A stretch of 64,000 bases of DNA from Geitlerinema sp. BBD 1991-9 (GCA_001657325.1 LWRO01000017.1:62001-126000), one strand, 5' to 3'; positions 35,562-44,145 are shown, numbered from the stretch's first letter. A program made the numbers and translations. Notes: generated from the sequence alone by a model not told the origin.

Positions 35562-36347
35562 ATGATTGTTTCTCCACTCAAATTTCCGGTGTCTACTGAG
35601 AGTCCGATTCCGGCAACTTCTGCAACGGTAACGCGAGACATCCGTCGCGCGGCAATCTCCGCGCAGGGAGTTGAAATGTCGTTTCAAACGGGCGACAAGA
35701 CCTATACCGTTTTAAAGGGCATCGATCTGGAGATCGAGCGCGGTCAGGTGCAATTGCTGATGGGACCGTCAGGGTCGGGTAAAACAACCTTGCTCTCGAT
35801 TTTGGCGGGATTGCTCACACCGACATCTGGCCGCGTTCATCTCCTAGGTGAAGAACTCGGCCGGATGTCCCGCAAAGCCCTAGCGCGGTTCCGGCTCGAT
35901 CGAATTGGCTTCATTTTCCAAGGATTCAATTTATTTCCGTCCCTTACAGCATCCGAAAACGTGGAAGTCGCCCTCAATCTCAAGGGGATTCGCGGCCGAA
36001 CTGCTCGCAATGCTGCACGGGAGATGCTGGAGCAAGTGGGACTTGGAGACAAGGCTAAACAATATCCTCGCGATCTTTCGGGCGGACAAAAGCAACGGGT
36101 GGCGATCGCTCGTGCCTTGGTCAGTCATCCCGAAATCGTCATGGCTGACGAACCCACGGCGGCCCTCGATTCGCAAAGCGGCCACGAAGTCACGGCACTG
36201 TTACGTCGCTTGGCGAAAGAGGAAGGGGTGACCGTGTTGATGGTCACACACGATCCCCGAATTATCGATATTGCCGATCGCATTACCTATCTCGAAGACG
36301 GCCAGATTAAAGTTCCCGAGGCCAATCGATTTAGCCGTACCTTGTAG
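35562..36347 (+). CDS. ABC exporter ATPase, DevA/LolD-like
   Basis: The 261-residue ATPase has Walker A GPSGSGKT (68-75), Q-loop FIFQGFNLFPSLTA (117-130), signature LSGGQKQR (172-179) and Walker B EIVMADEPTAALDSQ with E197. An H-loop MVTHDPRI follows. An N-terminal extension of about 30 residues precedes the ATPase core. It should energise the DevC-like permease directly upstream. The pair belongs to the MacB/LolCDE type exporters, so it may transport a lipid, peptide or metabolite. Confidence 0.93.
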   Translation: MIVSPLKFPVSTESPIPATSATVTRDIRRAAISAQGVEMSFQTGDKTYTVLKGIDLEIERGQVQLLMGPSGSGKTTLLSILAGLLTPTSGRVHLLGEELGRMSRKALARFRLDRIGFIFQGFNLFPSLTASENVEVALNLKGIRGRTARNAAREMLEQVGLGDKAKQYPRDLSGGQKQRVAIARALVSHPEIVMADEPTAALDSQSGHEVTALLRRLAKEEGVTVLMVTHDPRIIDIADRITYLEDGQIKVPEANRFSRTL

Positions 36348-36457
36348 GGGATTTTGGGAGGGAGGATAGGGTGACGATCGAGTGAGGGAAAACCTGAAGC
36401 GTTTTGCAGTCGCCCCCCTCCGACAGCATCCTAACTAACATCGCATCAAAAAAATAC

Positions 36458-36511
36458 AAAAACACCGCGATCGAGGCCTTGAGACTATCTAGACTCGATC
36501 GCGGTGTTTTT
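36458..36511. terminator. bidirectional intrinsic terminator between the ABC exporter and rpsU
   Basis: A perfect 18-bp stem (left arm AAAAACACCGCGATCGAG) with an 18-base loop ends in T-runs on both strands, between convergent genes. Confidence 0.92.
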
Positions 36512-36547
36512 ATAAATTGATAATTTTGGGGAGGACTCTAGAAGGAT

Positions 36548-36724
36548 TTAACGAAACCGCTTTTTGCGACGAGCGATCGCTTTACGTTTCTTTTTCTCGA
36601 TCGGCGTCTCAAAGTGGCGACGACGCTTGATATCAGCAAAAATGCCAGCTTTTGAAACTTGACGTTTAAACCGACGCAGTGCAGATTCAATTTCTTCGTT
36701 TTCACCCACAAGCACTTGGGTCAT
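36548..36724 (-). CDS. rpsU: 30S ribosomal protein S21
   Basis: A 58-residue basic protein, [19 protein letters not shown] at the start and ending RRKKRFR, is clearly S21, which helps mRNA binding on the 30S subunit. FKRQVSKAG and a stretch of lysines and arginines are typical. The ATG at 36724 is preceded by AGGAGG, an almost perfect ribosome-binding site. It is short and easily missed by gene finders. Convergent with the ABC ATPase gene. Confidence 0.96.
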   Translation of the reverse strand: MTQVLVGENEEIESALRRFKRQVSKAGIFADIKRRRHFETPIEKKKRKAIARRKKRFR

Positions 36725-36818
36725 TCGATCGCCTCCTGTACGTTTCTCGTTGACTTAAAGAAGATACAAGTTGTTTCTGTCTATTATAATGTCACACCGC
36801 GATCGCTGAAAGCCTCGA

Positions 36819-38279
36819 CTAGCCGAAGACACAACCGGAACGAGGGGGTAATTCGAACGTTAGCATTTGTCCTTCAACGCGAAGGGTTTTTGTAATGCGA
36901 TCGCTACCGTATTGCAACTGAATCGATCGAGCGTTGGGGGTGATGGTCTCGAGGGTCACAATCTCAGTTTCAGTTCCTGCATTGATCGCAACAATGACTT
37001 CTCGTTCGTCGAGTTTGCGTGAGAATACGTACACTAGATCTCGCGCCAATAAGACTTCGTAATGTCCCGTTCGTAACGCTGAATATCGATGCCGCAATGC
37101 GATCGATTGGTAGTACGTTTCTAAAATTTCGTGATTCCAAACCTCGGGTTGGGGAAAACTTCGACGACAGTCGGGATCGTTCCCGCCAGCCAAGCCGACT
37201 TCGTCGCCGTAGTACACGCAAGGCGCACCGGGAAAGGTCATTTTTAGCAAGACGGCGAGTTTCATGCTGTCGAGATCGTCGCTGACGAGCGTTAAAACTC
37301 GCGGCGTGTCGTGACTGCCGAGTAAATTAAGTTGGGTTAGCTGAATTTCCCACGGATATAATGCGATGAGATCTTGGATGCGTCGAGCGTATCCCGCTGC
37401 GTCGAGGGCAGGATATGGATCGTATTCATGGGGTTCGGCGAGTTCGCGAATCACTCGATCTCCGGCGACAAATGCAAGCGTCGGTGCCGTAAATAAATAG
37501 TTCATCACGCCGTCGAATTGTTTTCCATCGAGCCACTTTTGGGAATCTCGCCACACTTCCCCAACAATGTAAGCTTCGGGATTAATCGCTTTGACTCGCT
37601 CGCGAAATTCTTCCCAAAACCCTGGCACATCGATTTCAAAGGGAACGTCTAAACGCCAACCGTCGATCCCCTGCTCGATCCAGTATTCGCCGACTTGCAT
37701 GATGTACTCGCGCACGTCTGGATTTTCGTGGTCGAATTCGGGAAGGGCACGATTTCCCACCCAACCATCGTAATTGGCGGGTTTGTCGCCGTCGTAAGCG
37801 GAAAGCGGCCAGTTTTGGATTTTGAACCAGTTCAACCAGGGAGAATGCGGTCCGTGTTCGAGAATGTCGTTGAAAAAGTAGAATCCCCGACTGGCATGAT
37901 TGAAAACCCCGTCGAGGACGATTTTAATATTGCGTTGGCGAGCGGCTTTGAGGAGTGCGTCGAGAGCTTCGTTACCGCCCAAAATGGGATCGATTCGATA
38001 GTAGTCGTGGGTGTGGTAGCGGTGGTTGCTGGCAGATTGGAAAATCGGAGTGAAGTAGAGGGCGGTAATGCCTAAGTTTTGAAGGTAGTCGAGTCGATCG
38101 ATAACCCCCCAGAGGTTACCGCCTTTGTATCCTTGGATGGTGGGCGGATCGTCCCAAGGCTCGAACGGGAGGGAAGCGGTGGATAGCTTCGATCGATCGT
38201 CGTTGCTTCGGGCAAAGCGATCGGGGAAAATCTGGTAGAACACGGCGTGCTTGACCCAGTCGGGGGTGTTGACTTGCAT
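36819..38279 (-). CDS. alpha-amylase family GH13 glycosidase
   Basis: The 486-residue protein has the GH13 TIM barrel and catalytic triad: nucleophile D211 (GWRLDV), acid/base E241 (IVGEVW) and transition-state D324 (LGSHDTPR). Other conserved regions are VFYQIFPDRFARS at the N-terminus and LDGVFNHASRG at 122-132. It resembles neopullulanase/cyclomaltodextrinase-type (GH13_20) enzymes but without an N-terminal carbohydrate-binding domain. It has no signal peptide, so it probably acts on internal glycogen or maltodextrins. Its start codon overlaps that proposed for the gene on the other strand. Confidence 0.93.
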   Translation of the reverse strand: MQVNTPDWVKHAVFYQIFPDRFARSNDDRSKLSTASLPFEPWDDPPTIQGYKGGNLWGVIDRLDYLQNLGITALYFTPIFQSASNHRYHTHDYYRIDPILGGNEALDALLKAARQRNIKIVLDGVFNHASRGFYFFNDILEHGPHSPWLNWFKIQNWPLSAYDGDKPANYDGWVGNRALPEFDHENPDVREYIMQVGEYWIEQGIDGWRLDVPFEIDVPGFWEEFRERVKAINPEAYIVGEVWRDSQKWLDGKQFDGVMNYLFTAPTLAFVAGDRVIRELAEPHEYDPYPALDAAGYARRIQDLIALYPWEIQLTQLNLLGSHDTPRVLTLVSDDLDSMKLAVLLKMTFPGAPCVYYGDEVGLAGGNDPDCRRSFPQPEVWNHEILETYYQSIALRHRYSALRTGHYEVLLARDLVYVFSRKLDEREVIVAINAGTETEIVTLETITPNARSIQLQYGSDRITKTLRVEGQMLTFELPPRSGCVFG

Positions 38280-40491
38280 GACTCTCTTTTTCGATCTGCT
38301 ACGGGTATCTTACCGGGTCGCTTTTTTGAAAATTCACGGGAAAGGGATTTGGGCGATCGTCATCCTCGCGCTTTGGGTGAGCCTGGGATTTTCCGACGTG
38401 GCACTTGGGGAGTCGATCGATCGGGCGATGTTAACGGAACGGGTTTTTCAAGATCGACTGAACGCTCCCGTTTTGCGCGATGGCGTGCAAACGGTCGATT
38501 TGACGAATTTGACGATCGATCTGCGTTCGGACAATACCGCTTTTCGAGATCGATTTTATCCAGTTCTACAACGGAAGCTTAATGAAACAAATCCTCCCCT
38601 GGCACTGGATTTGAGCGGTTCGATCGTGCGCGGAAACTTGGATTTCGGACGCTTGGGTTTGAACGTTCCGCTGTACGGTTCTGCCCTGTCGCCGCTGCTC
38701 TCGGTGGAGGAGCGACAACAACTCGAGCGCGATCGCCGTCGGTTATCTCAGTTGCGTCAATTATCTCGATCGAGTTTGTTGGAATTCGGTTCGCAAAACG
38801 AGGAAGACTTTCAGGTGATGGTCTTTCGAGGACGCTTAAAATTTGTGGAGACTCGGTTTCTCGATATCGTTGATTTTACTAATACGTTTTTTCTCGATCG
38901 AGTTGATGGGATCGGAGCGGTATTTGCAAAGGCGCTTCGAGGGGCAGATGCAAGGTTTAGTCAAACTGTTCGCTTGACCAACGCGCGATTTTCTGGAGAG
39001 GCTATCTTTCAGAACGATATTTTCTTTGAAGACCTTGAATTAAATGGCGCTCGCTTTGAAGAACAAGTAAGATTTAGGGGTTCAACCTTTAAAAATAAGG
39101 TGATTTTCCACGGCTCTGTGTTTAACAACATAGCAAATTTTGAGAACGTCAGTTTCTTGAAAGTTTCTGACTTTTCTCAAACCAACTGGCAAGATCGATC
39201 TTGGTTTTCTAAAGCGCATTTTAGTGACGATCTTATATTAACAAATTCTAGTTTTATGGAAGCTGTGAATTTCCGGGAATCGCAGCTCGATCGATCCGTG
39301 AATCTCCGGAGTTCGAGCATTTCAGGTTTGATGGATTTTAGCGATACGCAGTTTTCTGAGAACGCACATCTGAACGTCTCAAATTTAACGTTTGATTCGG
39401 AAAAAGCAATGTTGTCGGGAAACCCCGGACAAATCGGTCGTGTCATTTCAATTCCCACACTACAAGGCAATGAGAATCTATTAAAAAATTTAATCCGAAA
39501 CTTTCGCAAACTCGAACAAATTGAAGATGTAAACTTAGTTGATTGTAAGCGAGCCTCCTTAAAGCAAAAAGATTTAATAAAACAACTCTTTTTGATAAAT
39601 ATTAATACAGCATCTTTCATGAGATTACAAAAAATTGGCTTGTCAGACACGCAAATTGAAGAAATTTTCGATCGGCGACAAATCAAGCCTTTTACTAATC
39701 TCAGTGAAATCCTCATTTTAGAGAAGTTTAATTTGACAACCTACGTCAAAGTTCGAGATCGAATCGTTGCCAGTCCTCCACTTTCTTTGATTAAACGATT
39801 CCAACGAACGATCGAATTCTTAAGTATCAGTATTTTATTGCTCCTCAGTCAAAACGGAACGAGTTTTGAATTAGTCTTTGGAATAGGTGTTTTCTCGATC
39901 GCGTATTTTGGCGTACTATTTTGGGGGATCGATCGATTTCGCCGACAACTTCCAGCGCCTATCGTTCCAAAATCAGAGGAAACTGTTTGGATGCTGAGTA
40001 GTTTTAGCCTTTTAATAGGTTTGGGCTTAAGTGAAATTTTCCACTGTTCACCCCAGCCTTTGCTGACGTTAATTTGTTTGAGTGTTGCACTCATTCCCGT
40101 TCCCGCATGGTTATTATTTTTAATTTATAAAAACAGACACGATCTCGATTTAATTAATGTTTCATATTTTGTCGAAGACGGTTCTATGCGTCAATTAAGA
40201 CTGACAATCGGGCGACTCCCTGTTATACCCAGATGTACCCTGTTTCGAGATCGATATGAGCCGATTTTATTTGATAGACGCTGGAATTGGTTGAATTATT
40301 ACGATTTAAGCTCTAACAATTTATTTAAATTTTGCTTTAACGACATTCGACTTCGAGATCGAGAAATTCCAGGTTCGATTTCTGCACTTGTGTGGTATCA
40401 ATGGGGACTCGGTTTGTTTTATGTAGCACTTCTTCTCTGGACGCTTTCTCGCACGATCCCCGGATTGAATTTATTTTTATATTTAAAGTGA
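38278..40491 (+). CDS. exported pentapeptide-like beta-helix protein with a helix-hairpin-helix segment and C-terminal membrane helices
   Basis: The 737-residue protein starts with a hydrophobic signal or anchor (about 24-44, ALG cleavage site). Residues about 180-370 are degenerate pentapeptide-like repeats (VDFTNTFFLDRV, ADARFSQTVRLTNARFSGEA, ARFEEQVRFRGSTF). Residues about 436-496 resemble a ComEA-type double HhH (ININTASFMRLQKIGLSD, then IEEIFDRRQIKPFTNLSEIL). Four hydrophobic helices follow (about 512-530, 533-550, 570-590, 596-618), with one more at the end. The proposed ATG overlaps the start codon of the divergent amylase; a TTG at 38326 would also leave a good signal peptide. AT content rises in the repeat part. 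I do not know a described family with this order. Confidence 0.78.
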   Translation: MTLFFDLLRVSYRVAFLKIHGKGIWAIVILALWVSLGFSDVALGESIDRAMLTERVFQDRLNAPVLRDGVQTVDLTNLTIDLRSDNTAFRDRFYPVLQRKLNETNPPLALDLSGSIVRGNLDFGRLGLNVPLYGSALSPLLSVEERQQLERDRRRLSQLRQLSRSSLLEFGSQNEEDFQVMVFRGRLKFVETRFLDIVDFTNTFFLDRVDGIGAVFAKALRGADARFSQTVRLTNARFSGEAIFQNDIFFEDLELNGARFEEQVRFRGSTFKNKVIFHGSVFNNIANFENVSFLKVSDFSQTNWQDRSWFSKAHFSDDLILTNSSFMEAVNFRESQLDRSVNLRSSSISGLMDFSDTQFSENAHLNVSNLTFDSEKAMLSGNPGQIGRVISIPTLQGNENLLKNLIRNFRKLEQIEDVNLVDCKRASLKQKDLIKQLFLININTASFMRLQKIGLSDTQIEEIFDRRQIKPFTNLSEILILEKFNLTTYVKVRDRIVASPPLSLIKRFQRTIEFLSISILLLLSQNGTSFELVFGIGVFSIAYFGVLFWGIDRFRRQLPAPIVPKSEETVWMLSSFSLLIGLGLSEIFHCSPQPLLTLICLSVALIPVPAWLLFLIYKNRHDLDLINVSYFVEDGSMRQLRLTIGRLPVIPRCTLFRDRYEPILFDRRWNWLNYYDLSSNNLFKFCFNDIRLRDREIPGSISALVWYQWGLGLFYVALLLWTLSRTIPGLNLFLYLK

Positions 40492-40592
40492 TACAAATTA
40501 AGATCGAAGCCTCCTCACCTTGGCTGAAAATTGTAAATTTTGGATCTGTTGGACTTAGGGTAATAAGCAGGGTTTATGAGACTCCAAAACCA

Positions 40593-40632
40593 TTGTTGTA
40601 GGAGCGAACAGCCGTTCGCCCCTACAACAATA
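40593..40632. repeat. 40-bp near-perfect palindrome, dispersed repeat
   Basis: Eighteen-base arms (left ATTGTTGTAGGAGCGAAC) pair at 17 of 18 positions around a 4-base AGCC loop, about 100 bp after the HhH gene. The inner part matches the hairpin at 25995-26015. Such GTAGGGGCGAAC-type palindromes are common in cyanobacterial intergenic DNA. Confidence 0.85.
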
Positions 40633-40703
40633 TTGATGTCGTAAGCAACCCAATTACACCGCAATTCCAAGAGAACCTAAATTTTTTAATCGTAAATTGT
40701 ATA

Positions 40704-42125
40704 CTAATTGCATTGCTGCTCTCGATTTTGAATGCGCTGTTCGATTTTAGCTGGGAGTCCTAAAATTGCTGTACTGTAAAGTCGATCGAACTCTCGCCGA
40801 AAATGAGCAGAAACAGTTGGATTTTGTATAACAATGGAGGTTTCGTCGTTTTGCGTGTTGGCAACGTTCGACCAGTTATGCGATCCCGTAATCACAATTC
40901 GATCGTCAACCAATCCAAATTTATGATGTAATAAATCGCCGGGTGGAAGTTCGGGAATTCCTACGGTTGAAAGGGGTTGAGTCCAGGGTTGGTTGTTCGC
41001 TTCGTAACGGCATTTTTTATCGAATAATGCAACGCCTAACATATCTAATGCTTCTGAATAGTTACGATATGCAAAACCCGGATCGATAAGCGCCCGAACG
41101 GTGACATCTTGTTGGTGACGTTCGGCAATCGTATTGACGATCGACTGTTCGGAAAAGACAAATAATGCCAGATCGATCGAAACAGTAGCTCGCTCGAGTA
41201 CCTGAGCGATAAAACCGTTGGTACTCGCTTCCCATGGAAGCGTTTCTGACGTCGGTGAAAACTTCACCGAAACGAGACTCTTACCCACTACCACATTTTC
41301 AACTGGACGCGGTGGCTTCTTCAAACCAAATAAACTATTCGGCTTTCCACTCGGGCCGTCACCCCACATTAACTCGAACTCTCGCATAAAAATTGCTGCC
41401 AGTTCGTGACTTTCAATGCGTAACAAATGATTGGCATTGCCTCGACTGTCTGGCTCGTCGAGATCGCCGTGAATTCCTGAAAGTGTGAAGTTTGCCGAAC
41501 CGACAATCGAGATTTTTTCATCGACGATTGCGAATTTGTGGTGCATCAACCCACTGCCTCGGGAACCGTCAGCGGTATCGTCGATAACGGGAATTCCTGC
41601 ATTTCTGAGAATAACAAGTGCGTCGTTGTCGCGAATTTCTTCGGAACTGAGTTTTCCATCGCTGTTTTCGTCGATGAGGCGAATTCCTTCGTCGTAACGC
41701 GATTTTTCTCGCGGCTGAAACTGGCGTACTTCTGACGCTGTGTAATCGCTCCACGGACGACTGTATTTATTTTCGAGAATTAAGCGCACTTTGACTCCCG
41801 CATGGTGGCGTTCGGCGAGCGTCTGAGCGATTTGAGGAAGCCGCAATTCTTGAACGGCGATGTCAATCCGAGTTTGCGCCTGTTGGAGTGTTTCGACGAG
41901 AACTCGTTCGAGATCGTCACCGTCTCGTTGAATTTCTCGATAGGGTTCGACGTATTCGGTTGCAGGATTTTGGTTGAAATAGACTTGAATTTGAGGATCT
42001 TGAGAAAGGGGTTGAGGGCGACGATCGAGGACTGTTTGAAAGAATCCCCCAATTCGAGCGCACCCGATTAAGGTTAAACCGAGTAACCCAGCTAAACTGG
42101 TAATTTTCAGCGAACGATGCATCAC
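40704..42125 (-). CDS. phospholipase-D-like lipoprotein with an EF-hand loop
   Basis: The 473-residue protein has a lipoprotein signal (lipobox LIGC, lipidated Cys22). Two HKD motifs follow: H195-x-K197-x4-D202 in MHHKFAIVDEK with SIVGSANF, and a second near 400 in LHHKFGLVDDR with VITGSHNW. It is therefore a complete PLD-fold nuclease or phospholipase tethered to a membrane. A canonical calcium-binding EF-hand loop, DENSDGKLSSEE (152-163), is inserted before the first HKD motif. The substrate (DNA or lipid) cannot be told. The rest of the fold looks normal. Confidence 0.92.
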   Translation of the reverse strand: MMHRSLKITSLAGLLGLTLIGCARIGGFFQTVLDRRPQPLSQDPQIQVYFNQNPATEYVEPYREIQRDGDDLERVLVETLQQAQTRIDIAVQELRLPQIAQTLAERHHAGVKVRLILENKYSRPWSDYTASEVRQFQPREKSRYDEGIRLIDENSDGKLSSEEIRDNDALVILRNAGIPVIDDTADGSRGSGLMHHKFAIVDEKISIVGSANFTLSGIHGDLDEPDSRGNANHLLRIESHELAAIFMREFELMWGDGPSGKPNSLFGLKKPPRPVENVVVGKSLVSVKFSPTSETLPWEASTNGFIAQVLERATVSIDLALFVFSEQSIVNTIAERHQQDVTVRALIDPGFAYRNYSEALDMLGVALFDKKCRYEANNQPWTQPLSTVGIPELPPGDLLHHKFGLVDDRIVITGSHNWSNVANTQNDETSIVIQNPTVSAHFRREFDRLYSTAILGLPAKIEQRIQNREQQCN

Positions 42126-42156
42126 AATGTTGTGAAAATATTAATTTTCAATTTGA

Positions 42157-42708
42157 TTATAAAATTTCACCGTAAATTTGTAACAGGTGACGGATAAACG
42201 CTGCGGCAGTCGATCGCCTCGATCGCTCCTCGTTTTGCGAAACCCACCACCCTCGAGCCGTCTGGGGCGCAGCCCACAAGTCCAAATGCGCGACTGGGGG
42301 ATCGGCGTAAAATCCCTCGTCACCCGCTCCGAGAAATGTGGATTCGCGATGGGTTCGATCGTCGTGGCTGACGCGGTAAATCGGAAAATCGCCGAACAGG
42401 GGAACGCCCCAACCGTCGCACGCAACGAAAGCCGCCACGCTTCCCCCCTGTTGTCGCCACAGTCTCGCGGCACCGATCGCACCGACGACTCCGGCACTGA
42501 AGCTCAGAAAGAAGATCCGTTGCTGCCATATCGTATTCCCCCACGTCTGATGGGCGAAGTCGAGAACGTGAAGTGGGGAGTAGGGGGGATGGGTATCGAT
42601 GGGGAGTACGATGTGGCGATCGAGGGGAAGTTCGAGGGCTTGCAGGAATCGATCGCTCAAAGCTCGATCGTGACAACCCGGACAGATATAAATTGCCAAA
42701 ACGTGCAA
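42157..42708 (-). CDS. uncharacterised conserved-type protein, possible alpha/beta-hydrolase fold
   Basis: The 183-residue protein is rich in aromatic residues and has a buried strand before a small-residue turn (RIFFLSFSAGVVGAIGAARL, about 65-84) that resembles a nucleophile elbow. The classic G-x-S-x-G is not exact (S-F-S-A-G). It ends in FIRHLLQIYGEIL. No signal peptide. It lies 31 bp before the PLD gene on the same strand, with an AT-rich gap. Function unknown. The antisense frame at 42187-42789 is a shadow. Confidence 0.75.
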   Translation of the reverse strand: MHVLAIYICPGCHDRALSDRFLQALELPLDRHIVLPIDTHPPYSPLHVLDFAHQTWGNTIWQQRIFFLSFSAGVVGAIGAARLWRQQGGSVAAFVACDGWGVPLFGDFPIYRVSHDDRTHRESTFLGAGDEGFYADPPVAHLDLWAAPQTARGWWVSQNEERSRRSTAAAFIRHLLQIYGEIL

Positions 42709-42782
42709 AATTTAGGTGTGCTATGGTTTTCGATAAATCGACTGTACGACGTTCGCGAGTGTTTTTTTAGGAGGGATCGACC

Positions 42783-44009
42783 TTGGTAGTTACCAGCGAG
42801 AAGCCCCAACAACAATCTCCCCCCATCCAAGCTGATAATCGCATTGCCGTTTTGCTGATGGGTTACGGTGAAGTCGAAAGCTATGAAGACTTTGCCAATT
42901 ACAACGAACAAGCCCTTCACCTCTTAACGGCGAAGTTCGCCCCGGTTCCAGATTGGCTCTATCCACCGCTGGCGCGGTTGTTAGCAATTTTCGATCGACA
43001 CGAATGGGGACACCAGCACAATGATTTTGTGTCGCCTCACAACGCAATTTTTGAAAAGCAACGGGTCGGTATCGAACAACAGCTTCAAGCGCAATGGGGC
43101 GATCTCGTACAAGTGTTTAAAGCCTTTAACTTCTGTGCGCCCTATCTCCCCGAGCAAGTGCTGGCTGAGATTAAAGCTCAAGGATTTAACAAGCTGTTAA
43201 TCTATCCGTTACTCGTGGTCGATTCTGTGTTTACGAGTGGAATCGCGATCGAGCAGGTCAATCAGGCTTTGATGAAACTTGCAGACGAAGACCAGCACTG
43301 GGTTAAAGGACTCCAGTACATTCCTTCGTTCTACAACCGGCCTGAATATTTGGATTTGATGGCCCAGATGGTAGAGGAGAAGATCGCTGAAGAATTAGCA
43401 GCGGGATACCTCCCCTCTCAAATCGGGATCGTCTTGATGAATCACGGTTGTCCGATGAAGGCGAAAGGTTTTACATCGGGTATCGATGAAAGTCAGGCAC
43501 TTTACGAGTTAGTTCGGGAACGGTTAATGCACCGTTATCCGTTGATTTCAGTGGGCTGGCTCAACCACGACACGCCGCTAATCGAGTGGACGCAGCCGGA
43601 TGCCAAGCAAGCAGCGGAAAACTTGATTCAACTCGGCGCAAAGGCGATCGTGATGATGCCGATCGGGTTTGCAACGGAAAATCACGAAACGCTGCTCGAC
43701 GTGCATCACATCGTCCACGAGGTTCACAAGCGTCATCCCAACGTGACTTACGTGCAGATGCCTTGCGTCAACGATCGACCGGAATTTTTGTCCATGGTGG
43801 CACAGTGGGCAAAGCCTCACATTGAATCTCTGATGTCTGAGGAAGGGTTTGAGGTCAATCCCTCGCTGGGAATGGAAAAAGCGCAAAGTTTCCATTCTCA
43901 CGATGGAGATATTTTCCAACACAGTCACGGACACGGACACAGTCACGGACACGGACACGGACACAGTCACGGACACGGACACAGTCACGGACACGGACAC
44001 CATCATTAA
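42783..44009 (+). CDS. ferrochelatase/CbiX-like chelatase with a histidine-rich C-terminus
   Basis: The 408-residue protein starts at TTG, with AGGAGG 8 bases upstream. The N-terminal half begins IAVLLMGYGEVESYEDFANY. The second half carries chelatase-like motifs VLMNHGCP (a candidate catalytic His) and IGFATENHETLLDVHHIV, which recalls the Glu-containing SEHxETL region of HemH. It should belong to the class II metal-chelatase fold (heme, siroheme or cobalamin pathway). Which metal and tetrapyrrole are used is not certain. The last about 30 residues are HSHGHGHS-type repeats, a probable metal-storage tail, encoded by an 18-bp minisatellite (about 43920-44000). Confidence 0.85.
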   Translation: MVVTSEKPQQQSPPIQADNRIAVLLMGYGEVESYEDFANYNEQALHLLTAKFAPVPDWLYPPLARLLAIFDRHEWGHQHNDFVSPHNAIFEKQRVGIEQQLQAQWGDLVQVFKAFNFCAPYLPEQVLAEIKAQGFNKLLIYPLLVVDSVFTSGIAIEQVNQALMKLADEDQHWVKGLQYIPSFYNRPEYLDLMAQMVEEKIAEELAAGYLPSQIGIVLMNHGCPMKAKGFTSGIDESQALYELVRERLMHRYPLISVGWLNHDTPLIEWTQPDAKQAAENLIQLGAKAIVMMPIGFATENHETLLDVHHIVHEVHKRHPNVTYVQMPCVNDRPEFLSMVAQWAKPHIESLMSEEGFEVNPSLGMEKAQSFHSHDGDIFQHSHGHGHSHGHGHGHSHGHGHSHGHGHHH

Positions 44010-44017
44010 TCTTGTCT

Positions 44018-44048
44018 TTGGGATTGGGGCAAATTGCCCCAATCCCAA
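44018..44048. terminator. 31-bp hairpin after the chelatase gene
   Basis: A perfect 15-bp stem (TTGGGATTGGGGCAA / TTGCCCCAATCCCAA) around a single-base spacer begins 8 bp after the stop. No T-run follows, so it may stabilise the mRNA end rather than terminate. Confidence 0.55.
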
Positions 44049-44090
44049 TTCAAGGTGGCTTGGCAAGTTTTACAGCGTTTCTCAACTTGA

Positions 44091-44145
44091 TGAGGTACAG
44101 ATTCCTGGCTGAAGTCCTTATGTAGCAAGGGCCAGGTGTACCTCA
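44091..44145. repeat. nested inverted repeat, possible mobile-element remnant
   Basis: TGAGGTACA (44091-44099) and TGTACCTCA (44137-44145) pair exactly. Inside them CCTGGC and GCCAGG pair as well, forming a two-part stem with a 21-base loop. No open reading frame is near, so an origin from an insertion-sequence end or MITE is only a guess. Confidence 0.6.

Noticed and set aside
41552-41563. RGSG peptide in the PLD lipoprotein as a possible PatS-like signal
   Set aside because: The sequence is SRGSGL inside a folded enzyme, without the final R of RGSGR and not at a C-terminus.
42187-42789. 200-codon frame antisense to the uncharacterised 42157-42708 gene
   Set aside because: The minus-strand protein has a better composition and sits in operon spacing with the PLD gene; the plus frame has no features.
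43578-44066. Antisense frame rich in Val/Ser/Thr over the chelatase tail
   Set aside because: It is the mirror of the His/Gly repeat tail and the chelatase reading frame.
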